Shown here piece by piece: positions 34,768-43,286 of a stretch of 64,000 nucleotides of DNA. The first letter of the stretch is position 1. Every line of letters begins with the position of its first letter. Below the pieces are notes generated by a model that made no database searches, had not been told where the DNA came from, and worked only from the letters and a program-made list of their open reading frames with translations. Made by a program: the position numbers and the translations under genes. This DNA is from Azomonas agilis (GTDB taxonomy: Bacteria; Pseudomonadota; Gammaproteobacteria; Pseudomonadales; Pseudomonadaceae), in the NCBI RefSeq assembly GCF_007830255.1, contig NZ_VLKG01000004.1, forward strand, positions 124,001-188,000, given 5' to 3'.

Positions 34768-35724
34768 CTAATCTAAGTTAACCGGCGTAACTAACTTACC
34801 CTGATTGAAATAGCTACTCAGATTAGTAAATACCAATTCCGCCATGGCTTGGCGCGTCTCGTAAGTACCACTGCCCAGATGCGGTGTCAGCACTAGGTTA
34901 TCCATGCTGAAAAATTCAGTGGGAACCCGGGGTTCATCCTCAAATACGTCCAAGGCGGCACCGGCGATTTCACCTGCCTGCAAAGAGGCAATCAAAGCCT
35001 GCTCATCCATGACTGAGCCCCGTGCCACGTTAATCAAGTAGGAGTCGGAGCCCAAGGCTTGCATCACCTCACGGTTAATCAAGTGCTTGGTTTCTGGGCC
35101 TCCGGGCACAATCACCACCAGATAATCGGATTGGCGTGCCAGCTCTTTAAGGTCTGAGTAGTGGGTATAGGGCACATCTGGATAGGGCTCACCCCGGCGA
35201 AAATAGGCAATTTCCATATTAAAAGCCGCCGCACGCTTGGCAATGGTTTTGCCGATTTTCCCCAAACCCACGATGCCGCAGGTTTTACCAGTAAGGCCAC
35301 GCCCTAAGGGAAATTTAGCTGACGTCCATTTCCCAGCCCGCACAAAGCGCTCGGCCTCGCTGATTCTACGGGTTAGACAGAGCATCAGAGCTAAAGCCGT
35401 TTCCGCCACCGCATTGTTCAAAACATCAGGGGTATTACTGAGACGGATGCCGCGTTTAGCCAGATACGCAGTATCAATGGCATCGTAACCCACACCAAAG
35501 CTGGTTACGACCTCAAGGGAGGACAGGCGCTCTAGTAAGGCTGTTTCCAGACCATATACGCCACTGGTAACAACCGCTCGCACATGAGGGCCCCGATCGG
35601 CCACCCAAGCATCCAAATCCTTAATCTCCCAACGCTTGTGTACTTTGAAATCGCGGGCTAGGGCTTGCATCAGAAACTCGTGCAGCGGGCCCCAAACCAG
35701 TACATCAATAGTGCTGTTGGTCAT
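34768..35724 (-). CDS. D-2-hydroxyacid dehydrogenase (glyoxylate/hydroxypyruvate reductase type)
   Basis: A 318-residue D-isomer-specific 2-hydroxyacid dehydrogenase. NAD motif GLGKIG in GIVGLGKIGKTIAKRA, catalytic Arg in NVARGSVMDE, Glu in FEDEPR, and His in TPHLGSGT. FGVGYDAID is typical of the GhrB/HprA group. It reduces glyoxylate, hydroxypyruvate or other 2-oxo acids with NAD(P)H. It stands alone, with an AGGAG-like site before the ATG. Confidence 0.9.
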   Translation of the reverse strand: MTNSTIDVLVWGPLHEFLMQALARDFKVHKRWEIKDLDAWVADRGPHVRAVVTSGVYGLETALLERLSSLEVVTSFGVGYDAIDTAYLAKRGIRLSNTPDVLNNAVAETALALMLCLTRRISEAERFVRAGKWTSAKFPLGRGLTGKTCGIVGLGKIGKTIAKRAAAFNMEIAYFRRGEPYPDVPYTHYSDLKELARQSDYLVVIVPGGPETKHLINREVMQALGSDSYLINVARGSVMDEQALIASLQAGEIAGAALDVFEDEPRVPTEFFSMDNLVLTPHLGSGTYETRQAMAELVFTNLSSYFNQGKLVTPVNLD

Positions 35725-35911
35725 CAGTAACTCCTGTACGACCTCTTAACAAGGCCGTAATTAGTGGATATCAATCAACCAAGTCCCTAAGACCGCCGTC
35801 TCCCACCAGTGATAGTAACTTAAGCCGGGTTCCTAAGCAGAAAACTCAAGGGCTGTCCCCACAAAAGCACGAATGAGGCGATCAGGAACGAACTTCTTTA
35901 GAGCTACCACT

Positions 35912-36049
35912 TTATAGCCCATCCACCTCGAGTATCGACACTGATGCGGCTGAGATTTGGCTAAAGACATATTGGGGGAGCAAAAGTGACAGTAGGCCAA
36001 TACTTGTGCCTGCTAAAACCTTACGGCGACTTAAGTGGCTGGAAAACAT
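35912..36049 (-). CDS. Short ORF with twin-arginine-like signal (possible gene remnant)
   Basis: An ATG with AGGAG six bases upstream starts a 45-codon frame. Its N-terminus, SRRKVLAG followed by a hydrophobic stretch, resembles a twin-arginine signal. A one-base shift near the stop would extend the product by about 25 codons to 35833. The downstream part matches nothing I recognise. It may be a remnant of an exported protein gene or a genuine small exported protein. Apart from it, the 35725-36270 gap is empty and AT-rich. Confidence 0.35.
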   Translation of the reverse strand: MFSSHLSRRKVLAGTSIGLLSLLLPQYVFSQISAASVSILEVDGL

Positions 36050-36276
36050 GACGGCTCCTATTTTTAAAAAATAATAAAAACTATATTACTTATTCTATTA
36101 TAGAATAATATTTTTCCGTGATAAGCCGCAGGCTTTGAAGGTTTGGGTTGAGTAACCTGTATTTTTTATCTGGTATAAAAATTTATTTTTAGATATTTAA
36201 AAATTAAATTTTTGCATAATTAATTTATTCCTAAAGAATATTTATCAAAGCATTTTTATACGGATATTCTCAATCC

Positions 36277-36300
36277 AGACCGACCCCTTTCCAGTGGAGG
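36277..36300 (+). promoter_or_regulatory. Shared leader element of the sulfur island, plus-strand copy
   Basis: AGACCGACCCCT at 36277-36288 followed after five bases by GTGGAGG at 36294-36300. The same two blocks, with a four-base gap, precede the minus-strand sulfur operon at 57650-57672. Neither arm occurs elsewhere in the window as far as I could see. It may mark the transcription start and 5' leader of both operons. Confidence 0.6.
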
Positions 36301-36333
36301 TGTTAGCTTTCAACCCCCTTGAAGAGGTCGTGT

Positions 36334-36441
36334 ATGCCGAATGTTCCCGTCTCAGCTCAGCGTTTTAATCGCCCCATCAGTCCCAACCCGAGGGGCTCTG
36401 TCTTGTTAGTTATCCGCTCTCCTCAGCCTTGCACAGCCTAA
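36334..36441 (+). CDS. Leader ORF candidate upstream of the old yellow enzyme operon
   Basis: A 35-codon frame with AAGAGG six bases before its ATG ends 29 bases before the first operon gene. It encodes a Pro/Arg/Ser-rich peptide with a single Cys at codon 33, three codons from the stop. TCTCC at 36418-36422 within it can pair with GGAGA at 36459-36463, the ribosome site of the next gene. It could be a translated leader that tunes expression to cysteine supply, by analogy with the Cys-Cys leader of the opposite operon. Confidence 0.45.
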   Translation: MPNVPVSAQRFNRPISPNPRGSVLLVIRSPQPCTA

Positions 36442-36470
36442 AGCAGCCACGCCTTTTCGGAGACACTGCC

Positions 36471-37553
36471 ATGAGTCTATTTCAACCCGCCCAATTAGGG
36501 GCTTTTAAGCTCCGCAATCGCATCCTGATGGCTCCACTCGGACGCGCTCGCTCCGATAAGGAACTGCGGATTCCCTTACCACGCGTAGCCACCTACTACC
36601 AGCAGCGCGCCAGCGCGGGCCTGATTATTTCCGAAGCCAGCCATGTATCGCCCTACAGCGTTAGTCGGCCCGGTGGTTCGGCCATTCATACGGAGGCCCA
36701 AGCCCAAGGCTGGAAGCCCGTCACCGCAGCGGTACATGCCGCAGGCGGGTTGATCGTACAACAGCTATTCCACCTAGGCCGTAAAGCTCATCCTTCGCGG
36801 CTACCGGGTCACGCTTTACCTGTAGCGCCCTCAGCCATCGCCGCTCAAGGGCTGGCCGAAACGGCTGAAGGGCCGCAAGCCTTTCCCGTCCCTAGGGTGT
36901 TGGATATCAGCGAAATTCCCGGCATTGTTGCAGAGTTTCAGCAAGCGGCACGCTATTCCAAACAAGCGGGATTCGATGGCGTGGAAATTCACGCCGCCAA
37001 TGGCTATTTAATCGACCAATTCCTGCGTGATGGCACCAATCAACGGACGGACGATTACGGCGGCTCTGTAGAAAACCGTGCCCGCCTACTGCTGGAAATT
37101 GTGGATGCGGTGCTGGAAGTTTTTGGCCCAGATCGCCTAGGCGTGCGCCTATCACCGCACTTTGATTTGGATGGCATTCAGGACAGCAATCCTGCGGCCC
37201 TGTATAGCTATGTGGCCGAACAGCTACAGGCGCGGGGCATCGCCTACCTACACTTGATTGAGCCAGACAGCATCCCCGCTGAACGACGTTTAGCGCCCCG
37301 TCTGCGCGAACTGTTCCAAGGTGCTTTGGTATTGGCCGGTGAATTTGACCAACAACGCGCGCAACAAGCGTTAGAACAAGGCCGCGCCGATTTTATTGCC
37401 TTTGGCCGCCTGTTTATTGCCAATCCCGATCTGGTGGAGCGCTTCCGCCGTCAAGCCCCCTTAAATACACCGGATACTGCCAGTTTTTACATCGGCGAGG
37501 ATCAGGGCTACATCGACTATCCCTTTTTAGCCCCACAACGGGCCAGCGCCTGA
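36471..37553 (+). CDS. Old yellow enzyme family NADH:flavin oxidoreductase
   Basis: A 360-residue TIM-barrel FMN enzyme. LRNRILMAPL at the FMN site, QLFHLGRKAHPS, and VEIHAANGYLIDQFLRDGTNQRTDDYGGS, the classical OYE signature with the substrate-binding His-x-x-Asn pair. The C-terminus has DFIAFGRLFIANPDLVERF. It reduces activated C=C bonds or nitro groups. The ATG at 36471 has GGAG at eight bases, and an earlier in-frame Met at 36429 overlaps the leader ORF. First gene of an operon with a peroxiredoxin-like protein and TauD, so it may supply substrates or handle electrophiles in sulfur scavenging. Confidence 0.9.
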   Translation: MSLFQPAQLGAFKLRNRILMAPLGRARSDKELRIPLPRVATYYQQRASAGLIISEASHVSPYSVSRPGGSAIHTEAQAQGWKPVTAAVHAAGGLIVQQLFHLGRKAHPSRLPGHALPVAPSAIAAQGLAETAEGPQAFPVPRVLDISEIPGIVAEFQQAARYSKQAGFDGVEIHAANGYLIDQFLRDGTNQRTDDYGGSVENRARLLLEIVDAVLEVFGPDRLGVRLSPHFDLDGIQDSNPAALYSYVAEQLQARGIAYLHLIEPDSIPAERRLAPRLRELFQGALVLAGEFDQQRAQQALEQGRADFIAFGRLFIANPDLVERFRRQAPLNTPDTASFYIGEDQGYIDYPFLAPQRASA

Positions 37554-37567
37554 GGAAGTGAGCCGCC

Positions 37568-38266
37568 ATGACAGAATCTCTGAATCAGTTGCTGGCCGAT
37601 CTGCACACCGAACGAGAGCGCACTTGGGATGCAGCGGATTTACAGGTCAACATCGACCAACGCCGCCGCTTGGTGGAGGAAGCTCCCCGCAGACGCTTTG
37701 TTCAATCCGGCGACTTTGTGGCTCCCTTTGAGTTACACAAAGTGGGCGGCGAACGCTTAACGCGAGACGGCCTATTGGCCGATGGGCCAGCGGTGTTGGT
37801 GTTCTTCCGTTTTGCGGGCTGTCCGGCCTGTAATCTGGCCATTCCCTATTACGACCGTCAGTTGTATCCCCAGTTACAGCAATGGGGCGTGCCTTTAGTG
37901 GCCGTCAGCCCACAGGTGCCAGAACGCCTCATCGAGATCCAAACCCGCCATGCCTTAAAGCTGCACGTGGCCAGCGATTTGGGCAATCAGCTCGCCCAGC
38001 GCTTTGGCATTGTGTACCAATTTGACCAAGCCTCCCAACAAGCGGCCCTAGCCAAAGGGCCCGGCATTGGTGTGATTACGGGCACAGGGACTTGGGAGCT
38101 ACCGCAACCCACCGTAGTGGTTATTGGCCAAGATCAGCGGGTGCATTTTGCCCAAGTCTCCCCCGATTGGCTGGTTCGCACCGAAGCCAGCCCCATTTTG
38201 GAGGCCGTACAGGCTTTGCTACCTACCCAAACCAACGGCCCACTTCGTAACGCCGTTGGCTATTAA
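37568..38266 (+). CDS. Peroxiredoxin-like (AhpC/TSA family) protein
   Basis: A 232-residue thioredoxin-fold protein. VFFRFAGCPACNLAIPYY carries a C-P-A-C motif, unlike the single peroxidatic Cys of typical AhpC, followed by VAVSPQVPERLIEIQ. It begins 14 bases after the OYE gene with GAGGAAG upstream. It probably reduces peroxides or acts as a thiol-disulfide carrier for the oxygen-using sulfur enzymes. The exact substrate is unknown. Confidence 0.85.
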   Translation: MTESLNQLLADLHTERERTWDAADLQVNIDQRRRLVEEAPRRRFVQSGDFVAPFELHKVGGERLTRDGLLADGPAVLVFFRFAGCPACNLAIPYYDRQLYPQLQQWGVPLVAVSPQVPERLIEIQTRHALKLHVASDLGNQLAQRFGIVYQFDQASQQAALAKGPGIGVITGTGTWELPQPTVVVIGQDQRVHFAQVSPDWLVRTEASPILEAVQALLPTQTNGPLRNAVGY

Positions 38267-38300
38267 CAGAACATTGCCCCAATCCCTAAAGGAGTACCCC

Positions 38301-39161
38301 ATGAGCACGGAAAAAGTCGTCAACCTGTCTGAAATCCTGAAAGTCACCCCGCTGGAGCCCACCCTTGGGGCGGAAGTCAGCGGTATTGATCTGAAAAAGC
38401 CCCTCAGCCCGGCAGTGCGCGACCAGTTAAAAACCCTGTTACTGCAATACAAGGTGCTGTTCTTCCGCGATCAGTTCATCAACACTCAGGAACAGGTAGC
38501 TTTTGCCCGTAATTTTGGCGAGCTGTATGTGCATCCCACCACCCAGCAAGCCGATCCTGAGTTACCGGCCGCCCATTTAATTCGCGCCGAAGAGTCCCGT
38601 GCCCTGTACGGTGAAGCGGTGAAAGGCCGTTGGCATTCGGACACCAGTTGGCTGCTTAAACCCACTTATGGCGCGGTGTTACGCCCAGTGACCCTGCCGG
38701 AGTTTGGCGGCGATACCATTTGGGCCGACAGCGGTTTGGTGTACCGCAATTTGCCGGATGAGGTGAAAGCCCGCATTGAGGATGCCTATGTGGTACACAA
38801 CTTCAAGCCCTCGCTGGATCGCGTGGGTTATGAATACCCCATAGTGTCCCATCCACTGGTTCGTACCCATCCGGAAACCGGCGAGGATGTGCTGTTCATC
38901 AATTTCTCCATGTTTCCCTACATTTTGGGTTGGAGCCCAGAGGAAAGCCGCGCGCTGGTGGATTACCTACTCAAAGAGTTCAGCCACCCTGAATACCAAG
39001 TGCGCTTTAAGTGGCGCGAGGGTTCGGTGGCGTTCTGGGATAACCGCTCGACTCTGCATTACCCAGTGACCAACTACGGTGACTTCCCGCGTGTCATGGA
39101 GCGAGTGCTGATCGCCGACGAAGACATTCCCCACCGCGCACGCTTGGCTAAAGCGGGCTAA
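38301..39161 (+). CDS. TauD/TfdA-family 2-oxoglutarate-dependent dioxygenase
   Basis: A 286-residue Fe(II)/2-oxoglutarate dioxygenase. The HxD iron ligands are in GRWHSDTSW, the distal His in STLHYPVTNYGDFPR, with the 2-oxoglutarate-binding Arg in MERVLIADE. LGAEVSGIDLKKPL is typical of TauD/AtsK. It would hydroxylate a taurine-like sulfonate or an alkyl sulfate ester to release sulfite or sulfate. The real ATG at 38301 has AAAGGAG six bases upstream, and a longer overlapping frame from 38124 is rejected. Third gene of the OYE operon. Confidence 0.9.
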   Translation: MSTEKVVNLSEILKVTPLEPTLGAEVSGIDLKKPLSPAVRDQLKTLLLQYKVLFFRDQFINTQEQVAFARNFGELYVHPTTQQADPELPAAHLIRAEESRALYGEAVKGRWHSDTSWLLKPTYGAVLRPVTLPEFGGDTIWADSGLVYRNLPDEVKARIEDAYVVHNFKPSLDRVGYEYPIVSHPLVRTHPETGEDVLFINFSMFPYILGWSPEESRALVDYLLKEFSHPEYQVRFKWREGSVAFWDNRSTLHYPVTNYGDFPRVMERVLIADEDIPHRARLAKAG

Positions 39162-39179
39162 TCCATCGTCACGGAACGC

Positions 39180-39213
39180 GAGCGATCAACGCCTTTTGGT
39201 CGCTCCTGTTTTT
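39180..39213 (+). terminator. Terminator after the TauD gene
   Basis: GAGCGA and TCGCTC pair around a 14-base loop, with extra wobble pairs, and are followed by CTGTTTTT. It separates the OYE-peroxiredoxin-TauD unit from the next gene, though read-through is possible. Confidence 0.65.
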
Positions 39214-39233
39214 AATTGGAAGGAGGGGAATGG

Positions 39234-40583
39234 ATGTCAGAGGATCTTGCCGCATCTTTGGTGGAGCATGTACTGAGCTTTCCAGCAACGGGTTTAACCG
39301 ATGAGGTCAGCCAGCATCTGGGGTTGGATTTGGCCGATAGCCTAGCCGTCACTCTGGGTGGGAGTCGGGCGGAAGGCATTGCCGCTTTGCAACAGGTCGT
39401 GCAGCAACAGTATCAAAGCGGTCAGGCGCGGGTCGTCAACTCCAAGCTGTCTCTGCCTGCGGTGGCGGCCGCCCAGCTTAATGCCTCGGCGGGACACGCG
39501 CTGGATTACGACGATACCCTCGACGAAGGCGGCGGTATGCACGCCGGAGCTTTGGTGCATAACGCCGTGCTGGCCGTAGCCGATGAGCTGGGCAATGTCA
39601 GCGGCGCAGATTACAGCCTAGCCGTAGCCCTCGGTTTGGATGTGGCCGTGCGTTTAGCCCTCGCCCCGACCCAAGATTTTGGCTGGCACCGTACTTCAGC
39701 CTTTGGCATTTTTGGCGTGGTCGCAGCTCTGGGGCGCTTGCTCAAGCTTGATCACAGCCAACTGCACAATGCCTTTGGGATCGCTTATTCTCAAGCCAGC
39801 GGCAATCGCCAATGTATTTTGGACGGTGCCCTATCTAAGCGCTTGCAGGCCGGATTTGCCGCCCGTGATGGTATTACCGCTGTACTCCTAGCCCGCGCTG
39901 GCTTAACCGGAGCGCAAGCAGTCTTTGAAGGCCCCGATGGATTTTTCAACCTCTACCAGCGTGGCGCTTACCGCCCTGACGTGATTACCGAGGGTTTAGG
40001 AACACAGCTCTTAAGTGCGCGCATCTCCTTAAAACCCTACCCTTGCGGGCGTAATGTGCATGCTTTATTGGATGCCAGTTTAGCCGCCCGTCCAGCGCAC
40101 CAAGGACGCAGTATTCAATCCATTCAGGTGTATTTAGAAGAAGCCGCCTTAGCACGTAATCGCACCCAATACCCGGAGCACAGTGTACAGGCCCAGTTCA
40201 GCATTCCTTTTTCCTTGGCACTGAGCACTCTATCCGGCCAAACCCGTCTACAGGATTATGCCGCGCCCCAATCCGCTTCTGACGCGGTCAAGGCACTGGC
40301 GGCTAAGGTGGAGTTACGCTCCCAAGGCAACCAACCGAGTCGCTTAGTGTTTGTGTATGACCAAGGGGGCAGTCACACAGTACCCCTGATTACCCCCAGC
40401 CTTGGGCATCCGCACAACCCCTTAACCGCAACCGATATTCGCCGCAAGCTGTGGGATTGCAACGCCTTCGCGCACAACCCCTTGCGGGATGAAACCTTGG
40501 AGCAACTGCTACACCACAGCCTATCCATCCGTAACCTAGCCAATACGCAAACACTGACCCGCCTATTGCAGATTGACCACTGA
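39234..40583 (+). CDS. MmgE/PrpD family protein
   Basis: A 449-residue member of the MmgE/PrpD fold (2-methylcitrate dehydratase, cis-aconitate decarboxylase, iminodisuccinate epimerase). Conserved features include the ALDYDDTLDE segment with catalytic-region Asp, HAGALVHNAVLAVADELG, and SAFGIFGVVAALGRLLKLD. The ATG at 39234 follows AGGAGG at seven bases. It starts a unit with a nitroreductase and a flavin monooxygenase. Its substrate here is unknown; it could process the carbon skeleton freed from a sulfonate. This is inference. Confidence 0.85.
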   Translation: MSEDLAASLVEHVLSFPATGLTDEVSQHLGLDLADSLAVTLGGSRAEGIAALQQVVQQQYQSGQARVVNSKLSLPAVAAAQLNASAGHALDYDDTLDEGGGMHAGALVHNAVLAVADELGNVSGADYSLAVALGLDVAVRLALAPTQDFGWHRTSAFGIFGVVAALGRLLKLDHSQLHNAFGIAYSQASGNRQCILDGALSKRLQAGFAARDGITAVLLARAGLTGAQAVFEGPDGFFNLYQRGAYRPDVITEGLGTQLLSARISLKPYPCGRNVHALLDASLAARPAHQGRSIQSIQVYLEEAALARNRTQYPEHSVQAQFSIPFSLALSTLSGQTRLQDYAAPQSASDAVKALAAKVELRSQGNQPSRLVFVYDQGGSHTVPLITPSLGHPHNPLTATDIRRKLWDCNAFAHNPLRDETLEQLLHHSLSIRNLANTQTLTRLLQIDH

Positions 40584-40603
40584 CCTTTCTTGGAGCCCAG
40601 TCT

Positions 40604-41428
40604 ATGCCAAACACCAATACCCTATTGCAACAGCGCTATGCCCTCCCTGCTGAGGAACAACCCGCTTTTATCGACAACGCCATTACCCGTTTTTTGCTGG
40701 AGCACCGCAGCGTCCGGGCTTATCAGGATAAACCTTTGCCTGAAGGTACACTGGAAACCCTGCTGGCGGCAGCGCAGTCGGCAGCCACCTCCTCTAACCT
40801 GCAAGCTTGGTCGCTGTTGGCGGTGGAAAACCCTGAACGCAAAGCCCGTCTGGCGGCTTTATCCAACGATCAAGCCCACATTCGCCAAGCGCCTTTATTT
40901 TTGGTGTGGTTGGCGGATTTTTCCCGCATTCAGCGCCAAGCCGAAGCACAGGGAGCAAGCCTAGAAGCGCTGGAATATCTGGACAGCTTTCTGGTGGCCA
41001 GCACAGACGCAGCCTTAGCAGCGCAAAATGCGGTATTGGCGGCGGAATCCTTAGGATTGGGTACGGTGTATATCGGTGCCTTGCGCAACAACCTCGCCGC
41101 AGTGATTGATGAACTGGGTTTACCGTCTTGGGTGTATCCGGTTTTTGGTTTGGCCATTGGTTACCCCGATGCCCAAAAACCAGCAGCCATCAAGCCTCGC
41201 CTGCCGCAATCGCTGGTACTGCATCGGGAAACCTACCGAATTCCTGAGGACGAAAGCACCCAAGTACAGGATTACGATCAACGTATTGGTGCGTTCTACC
41301 AGCAACAGGGGCTGAATACGCCCAGTTGGACGCGCCAATCCATCGAACGCCTGAGCCGCCCACAGATATTGAGCGGACGTGAACACCTACTGGCCACCCT
41401 TCAAGCCCAATCCTTTCAACTGCGTTGA
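40604..41428 (+). CDS. NfsA-type oxygen-insensitive NADPH nitroreductase/flavin reductase
   Basis: A 274-residue nitroreductase-family protein. RFLLEHRSVRAYQDKPLPE at the N-terminus, QSAATSSNLQAWSLLAV at the FMN site, ESLGLGTVYIGALRNN, and a C-terminal extension as in NfsA/FRP. It can reduce FMN and so could feed reduced flavin to the FMN-dependent monooxygenase encoded next. It begins 20 bases after the MmgE/PrpD gene with TTGGAG upstream. Confidence 0.88.
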   Translation: MPNTNTLLQQRYALPAEEQPAFIDNAITRFLLEHRSVRAYQDKPLPEGTLETLLAAAQSAATSSNLQAWSLLAVENPERKARLAALSNDQAHIRQAPLFLVWLADFSRIQRQAEAQGASLEALEYLDSFLVASTDAALAAQNAVLAAESLGLGTVYIGALRNNLAAVIDELGLPSWVYPVFGLAIGYPDAQKPAAIKPRLPQSLVLHRETYRIPEDESTQVQDYDQRIGAFYQQQGLNTPSWTRQSIERLSRPQILSGREHLLATLQAQSFQLR

Positions 41429-41539
41429 GGGTTCATCGGTACATTTTTGTACTTACATATAAGTAAAAAGAACTTCACAGTATTTTTTTATAGCATTAGT
41501 GTCTCCCTGCGTGTGCTTTCGATCAATCGGAAACACCTA

Positions 41540-41566
41540 AGCGGCCAGCCTCAAAGGTTGGCCGCT
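41540..41566 (+). other. Hairpin upstream of the flavin monooxygenase gene
   Basis: AGCGGCCAGCC pairs with GGTTGGCCGCT (one wobble) around a five-base loop. It ends 26 bases before the next ATG and has no T-run, so it may stabilise or attenuate the mRNA rather than terminate it. Confidence 0.45.
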
Positions 41567-41592
41567 GGTCGTATTAAGGCTTGGAGAACCCG

Positions 41593-42918
41593 ATGGGCAG
41601 TCCCTCATCACTCAAACTCGGTGTGCAAATTTGCGGCGTTGGTTACGGCTGGGGCGAATGGCGGCACCCGGATGTGCCCGCCGATGCCAGCATCAGCCTC
41701 AATTTTTACCGTCAGCAAGCACAACTGGCCGAGGCGGGTCGGCTGGATTTTCTGTTTATCGCCGATAGCCTGCACATTCACGAGAAATCCAACCCGCATT
41801 ACCTGAATCGCTTTGAGCCCCTAACGTTGCTGTCGGCCTTGGCCACAGTAACCGAGCATATTGGTTTAGTAGCCACCGCCAGCGTCAGCTATACCGAGCC
41901 CTTTAATCTAGCGCGCCAATTAGCTTCTTTGGATCATCTCAGTGGCGGGCGCGCGGGTTGGAATGTGGTCACTTCTTGGCTGTCTGGTACGGCGGATAAC
42001 TTTGGCAAAGCCGAACATCCACCCCATCGGGTGCGCTACTACATGGCCCGCGAGCATTTGAGCGTGGTGAAAGGGCTTTGGGACTCGTGGGAGGACGATG
42101 CCTTTGTGCGCGATAAGCCCAGCGGGGAGTTTTTCCTACCCAGCAAACTGCATCGGCTGGATCACAACGGCGAGTTTTTTCGGGTTAAGGGGCCACTGAA
42201 TATTGCTCGCTCGCCACAAGGCCAGCCGGTGATTTTTCAGGGCGGTACCTCAGTGGAAGGGCGCGAATTTGCGGCCGGTCACGCCGATGTGGTGTTCCTA
42301 AACCCAGAGTCATTGACTGAAGCTCAGTGGCGATACCAAGACATTAAGGGACGAGCCGCATGTTTAGGGCGCAATCTACAGCAGGTGCAGGTACTAGCCA
42401 ATATTCGGCCTGTGGTGGGACGCACCGCCAGCGAGGTAGAGCAACGTTACCAGCACATCTGCCAGTTCATCACTTTGGAAGATGCCTTAGTCACCCTAGG
42501 GCGGCCCTTTAATGACCACGATTTTTCGCGCTATCCGCTGGATGAGCCTTTCCCGGATGTGGGGGATCTGGGGCGTGAACATCTGCAAGGTCACTCCGAG
42601 CACATCAAGCAAGTAGCGCGGGATGAAAAACTCACCTTACGTCAAACCGCATGGCGCTTTGCTTTGCCGCAGCGGGAGTTCACTGGTACTCCAGAACAGC
42701 TGGCGGATCGACTGGAACATTGGTTCCAACAAGGGGCCGCCGACGGTTTTGTGATTAACCCTTGGCCGGGGGGCTTACAGCACTTTGTTGAGCTGGTGAT
42801 TCCTGAGTTACAGCGGCGCGGTCTGTTTCGCCGTGAGTACAGCGGCCACACCCTGCGCGATCATTTGCAGCTTTCCACACCCATCAACCGCTATGCACCG
42901 CGCCGGGAGCTGATTTAA
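41593..42918 (+). CDS. FMN-dependent monooxygenase, NtaA/SnaA/DszA (DmoA) family
   Basis: A 441-residue luciferase-like monooxygenase. LFIADSLHI near the N-terminus, TASVSYTEPFNLARQLASLDHLSGGRAGWNVVTSW, and VIFQGGTSVEGREFAA define the NtaA/SnaA/DszA subfamily, which uses reduced FMN to oxidise sulfones, dimethyl sulfide or aminopolycarboxylates. In this sulfur island an organosulfur substrate is most likely. The ATG at 41593 follows TTGGAG at eight bases. It ends overlapping the stop of the ferredoxin gene on the other strand. No terminator is evident. Confidence 0.9.
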   Translation: MGSPSSLKLGVQICGVGYGWGEWRHPDVPADASISLNFYRQQAQLAEAGRLDFLFIADSLHIHEKSNPHYLNRFEPLTLLSALATVTEHIGLVATASVSYTEPFNLARQLASLDHLSGGRAGWNVVTSWLSGTADNFGKAEHPPHRVRYYMAREHLSVVKGLWDSWEDDAFVRDKPSGEFFLPSKLHRLDHNGEFFRVKGPLNIARSPQGQPVIFQGGTSVEGREFAAGHADVVFLNPESLTEAQWRYQDIKGRAACLGRNLQQVQVLANIRPVVGRTASEVEQRYQHICQFITLEDALVTLGRPFNDHDFSRYPLDEPFPDVGDLGREHLQGHSEHIKQVARDEKLTLRQTAWRFALPQREFTGTPEQLADRLEHWFQQGAADGFVINPWPGGLQHFVELVIPELQRRGLFRREYSGHTLRDHLQLSTPINRYAPRRELI

Positions 42919-43286
42919 TGCTTCTCTAATTCATTCTTGGTTGGCCCCAGCAACACTTTAGCACGCTGGAATACCGAGCCCATCACCCAGTGCCGATTGG
43001 GGTGCTGCCCTGCCCATTCGTCCCAACCGGAATAACGCCGGTAATAACCCAGAGTTCCAGAGGCCTCAGCCGTCTGCTCGTCGATGCCTTCTGGCTGCTC
43101 ACAGTTGGGGCTGACGTATAGGGCATCGCTTGTGCAGTACAGCTCGCACATATAGCAGCTTTGGCAATCCTGCTGGCGGGCAATGGAGGACAGCCCATCT
43201 ACACCTAACTCAAATACCTGCGCTGGGCAGACCTCAAGGCATTTCTGGCAGCCGGTGCAACGGTTGCGGATCACTACTTCGATCAT
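42915..43286 (-). CDS. Two-[4Fe-4S] ferredoxin-type protein with C-terminal tail (AprB-like)
   Basis: A 123-residue protein. CTGCQKCLEVCP and CQSCYMCELYC provide ligands for two 4Fe-4S clusters. A tail of about 55 residues (YYRRYSGWDEWAGQHPNRH) follows, resembling the extension of AprB that wraps round AprA. The ATG at 43286 has AGGAG eight bases upstream and overlaps the flavoprotein stop as ATGA. A longer frame to 43439 runs inside the flavoprotein gene and is rejected. It is the last gene of the 12-gene operon and the predicted partner of the flavoprotein. Confidence 0.9.
   Translation of the reverse strand: MIEVVIRNRCTGCQKCLEVCPAQVFELGVDGLSSIARQQDCQSCYMCELYCTSDALYVSPNCEQPEGIDEQTAEASGTLGYYRRYSGWDEWAGQHPNRHWVMGSVFQRAKVLLGPTKNELEKH

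Noticed and set aside
41447-41806. 119-codon plus-strand frame before the DszA/NtaA-type gene
   Set aside because: It runs through the hairpin and overlaps the real gene in another frame. The overlapped gene has clear family motifs.
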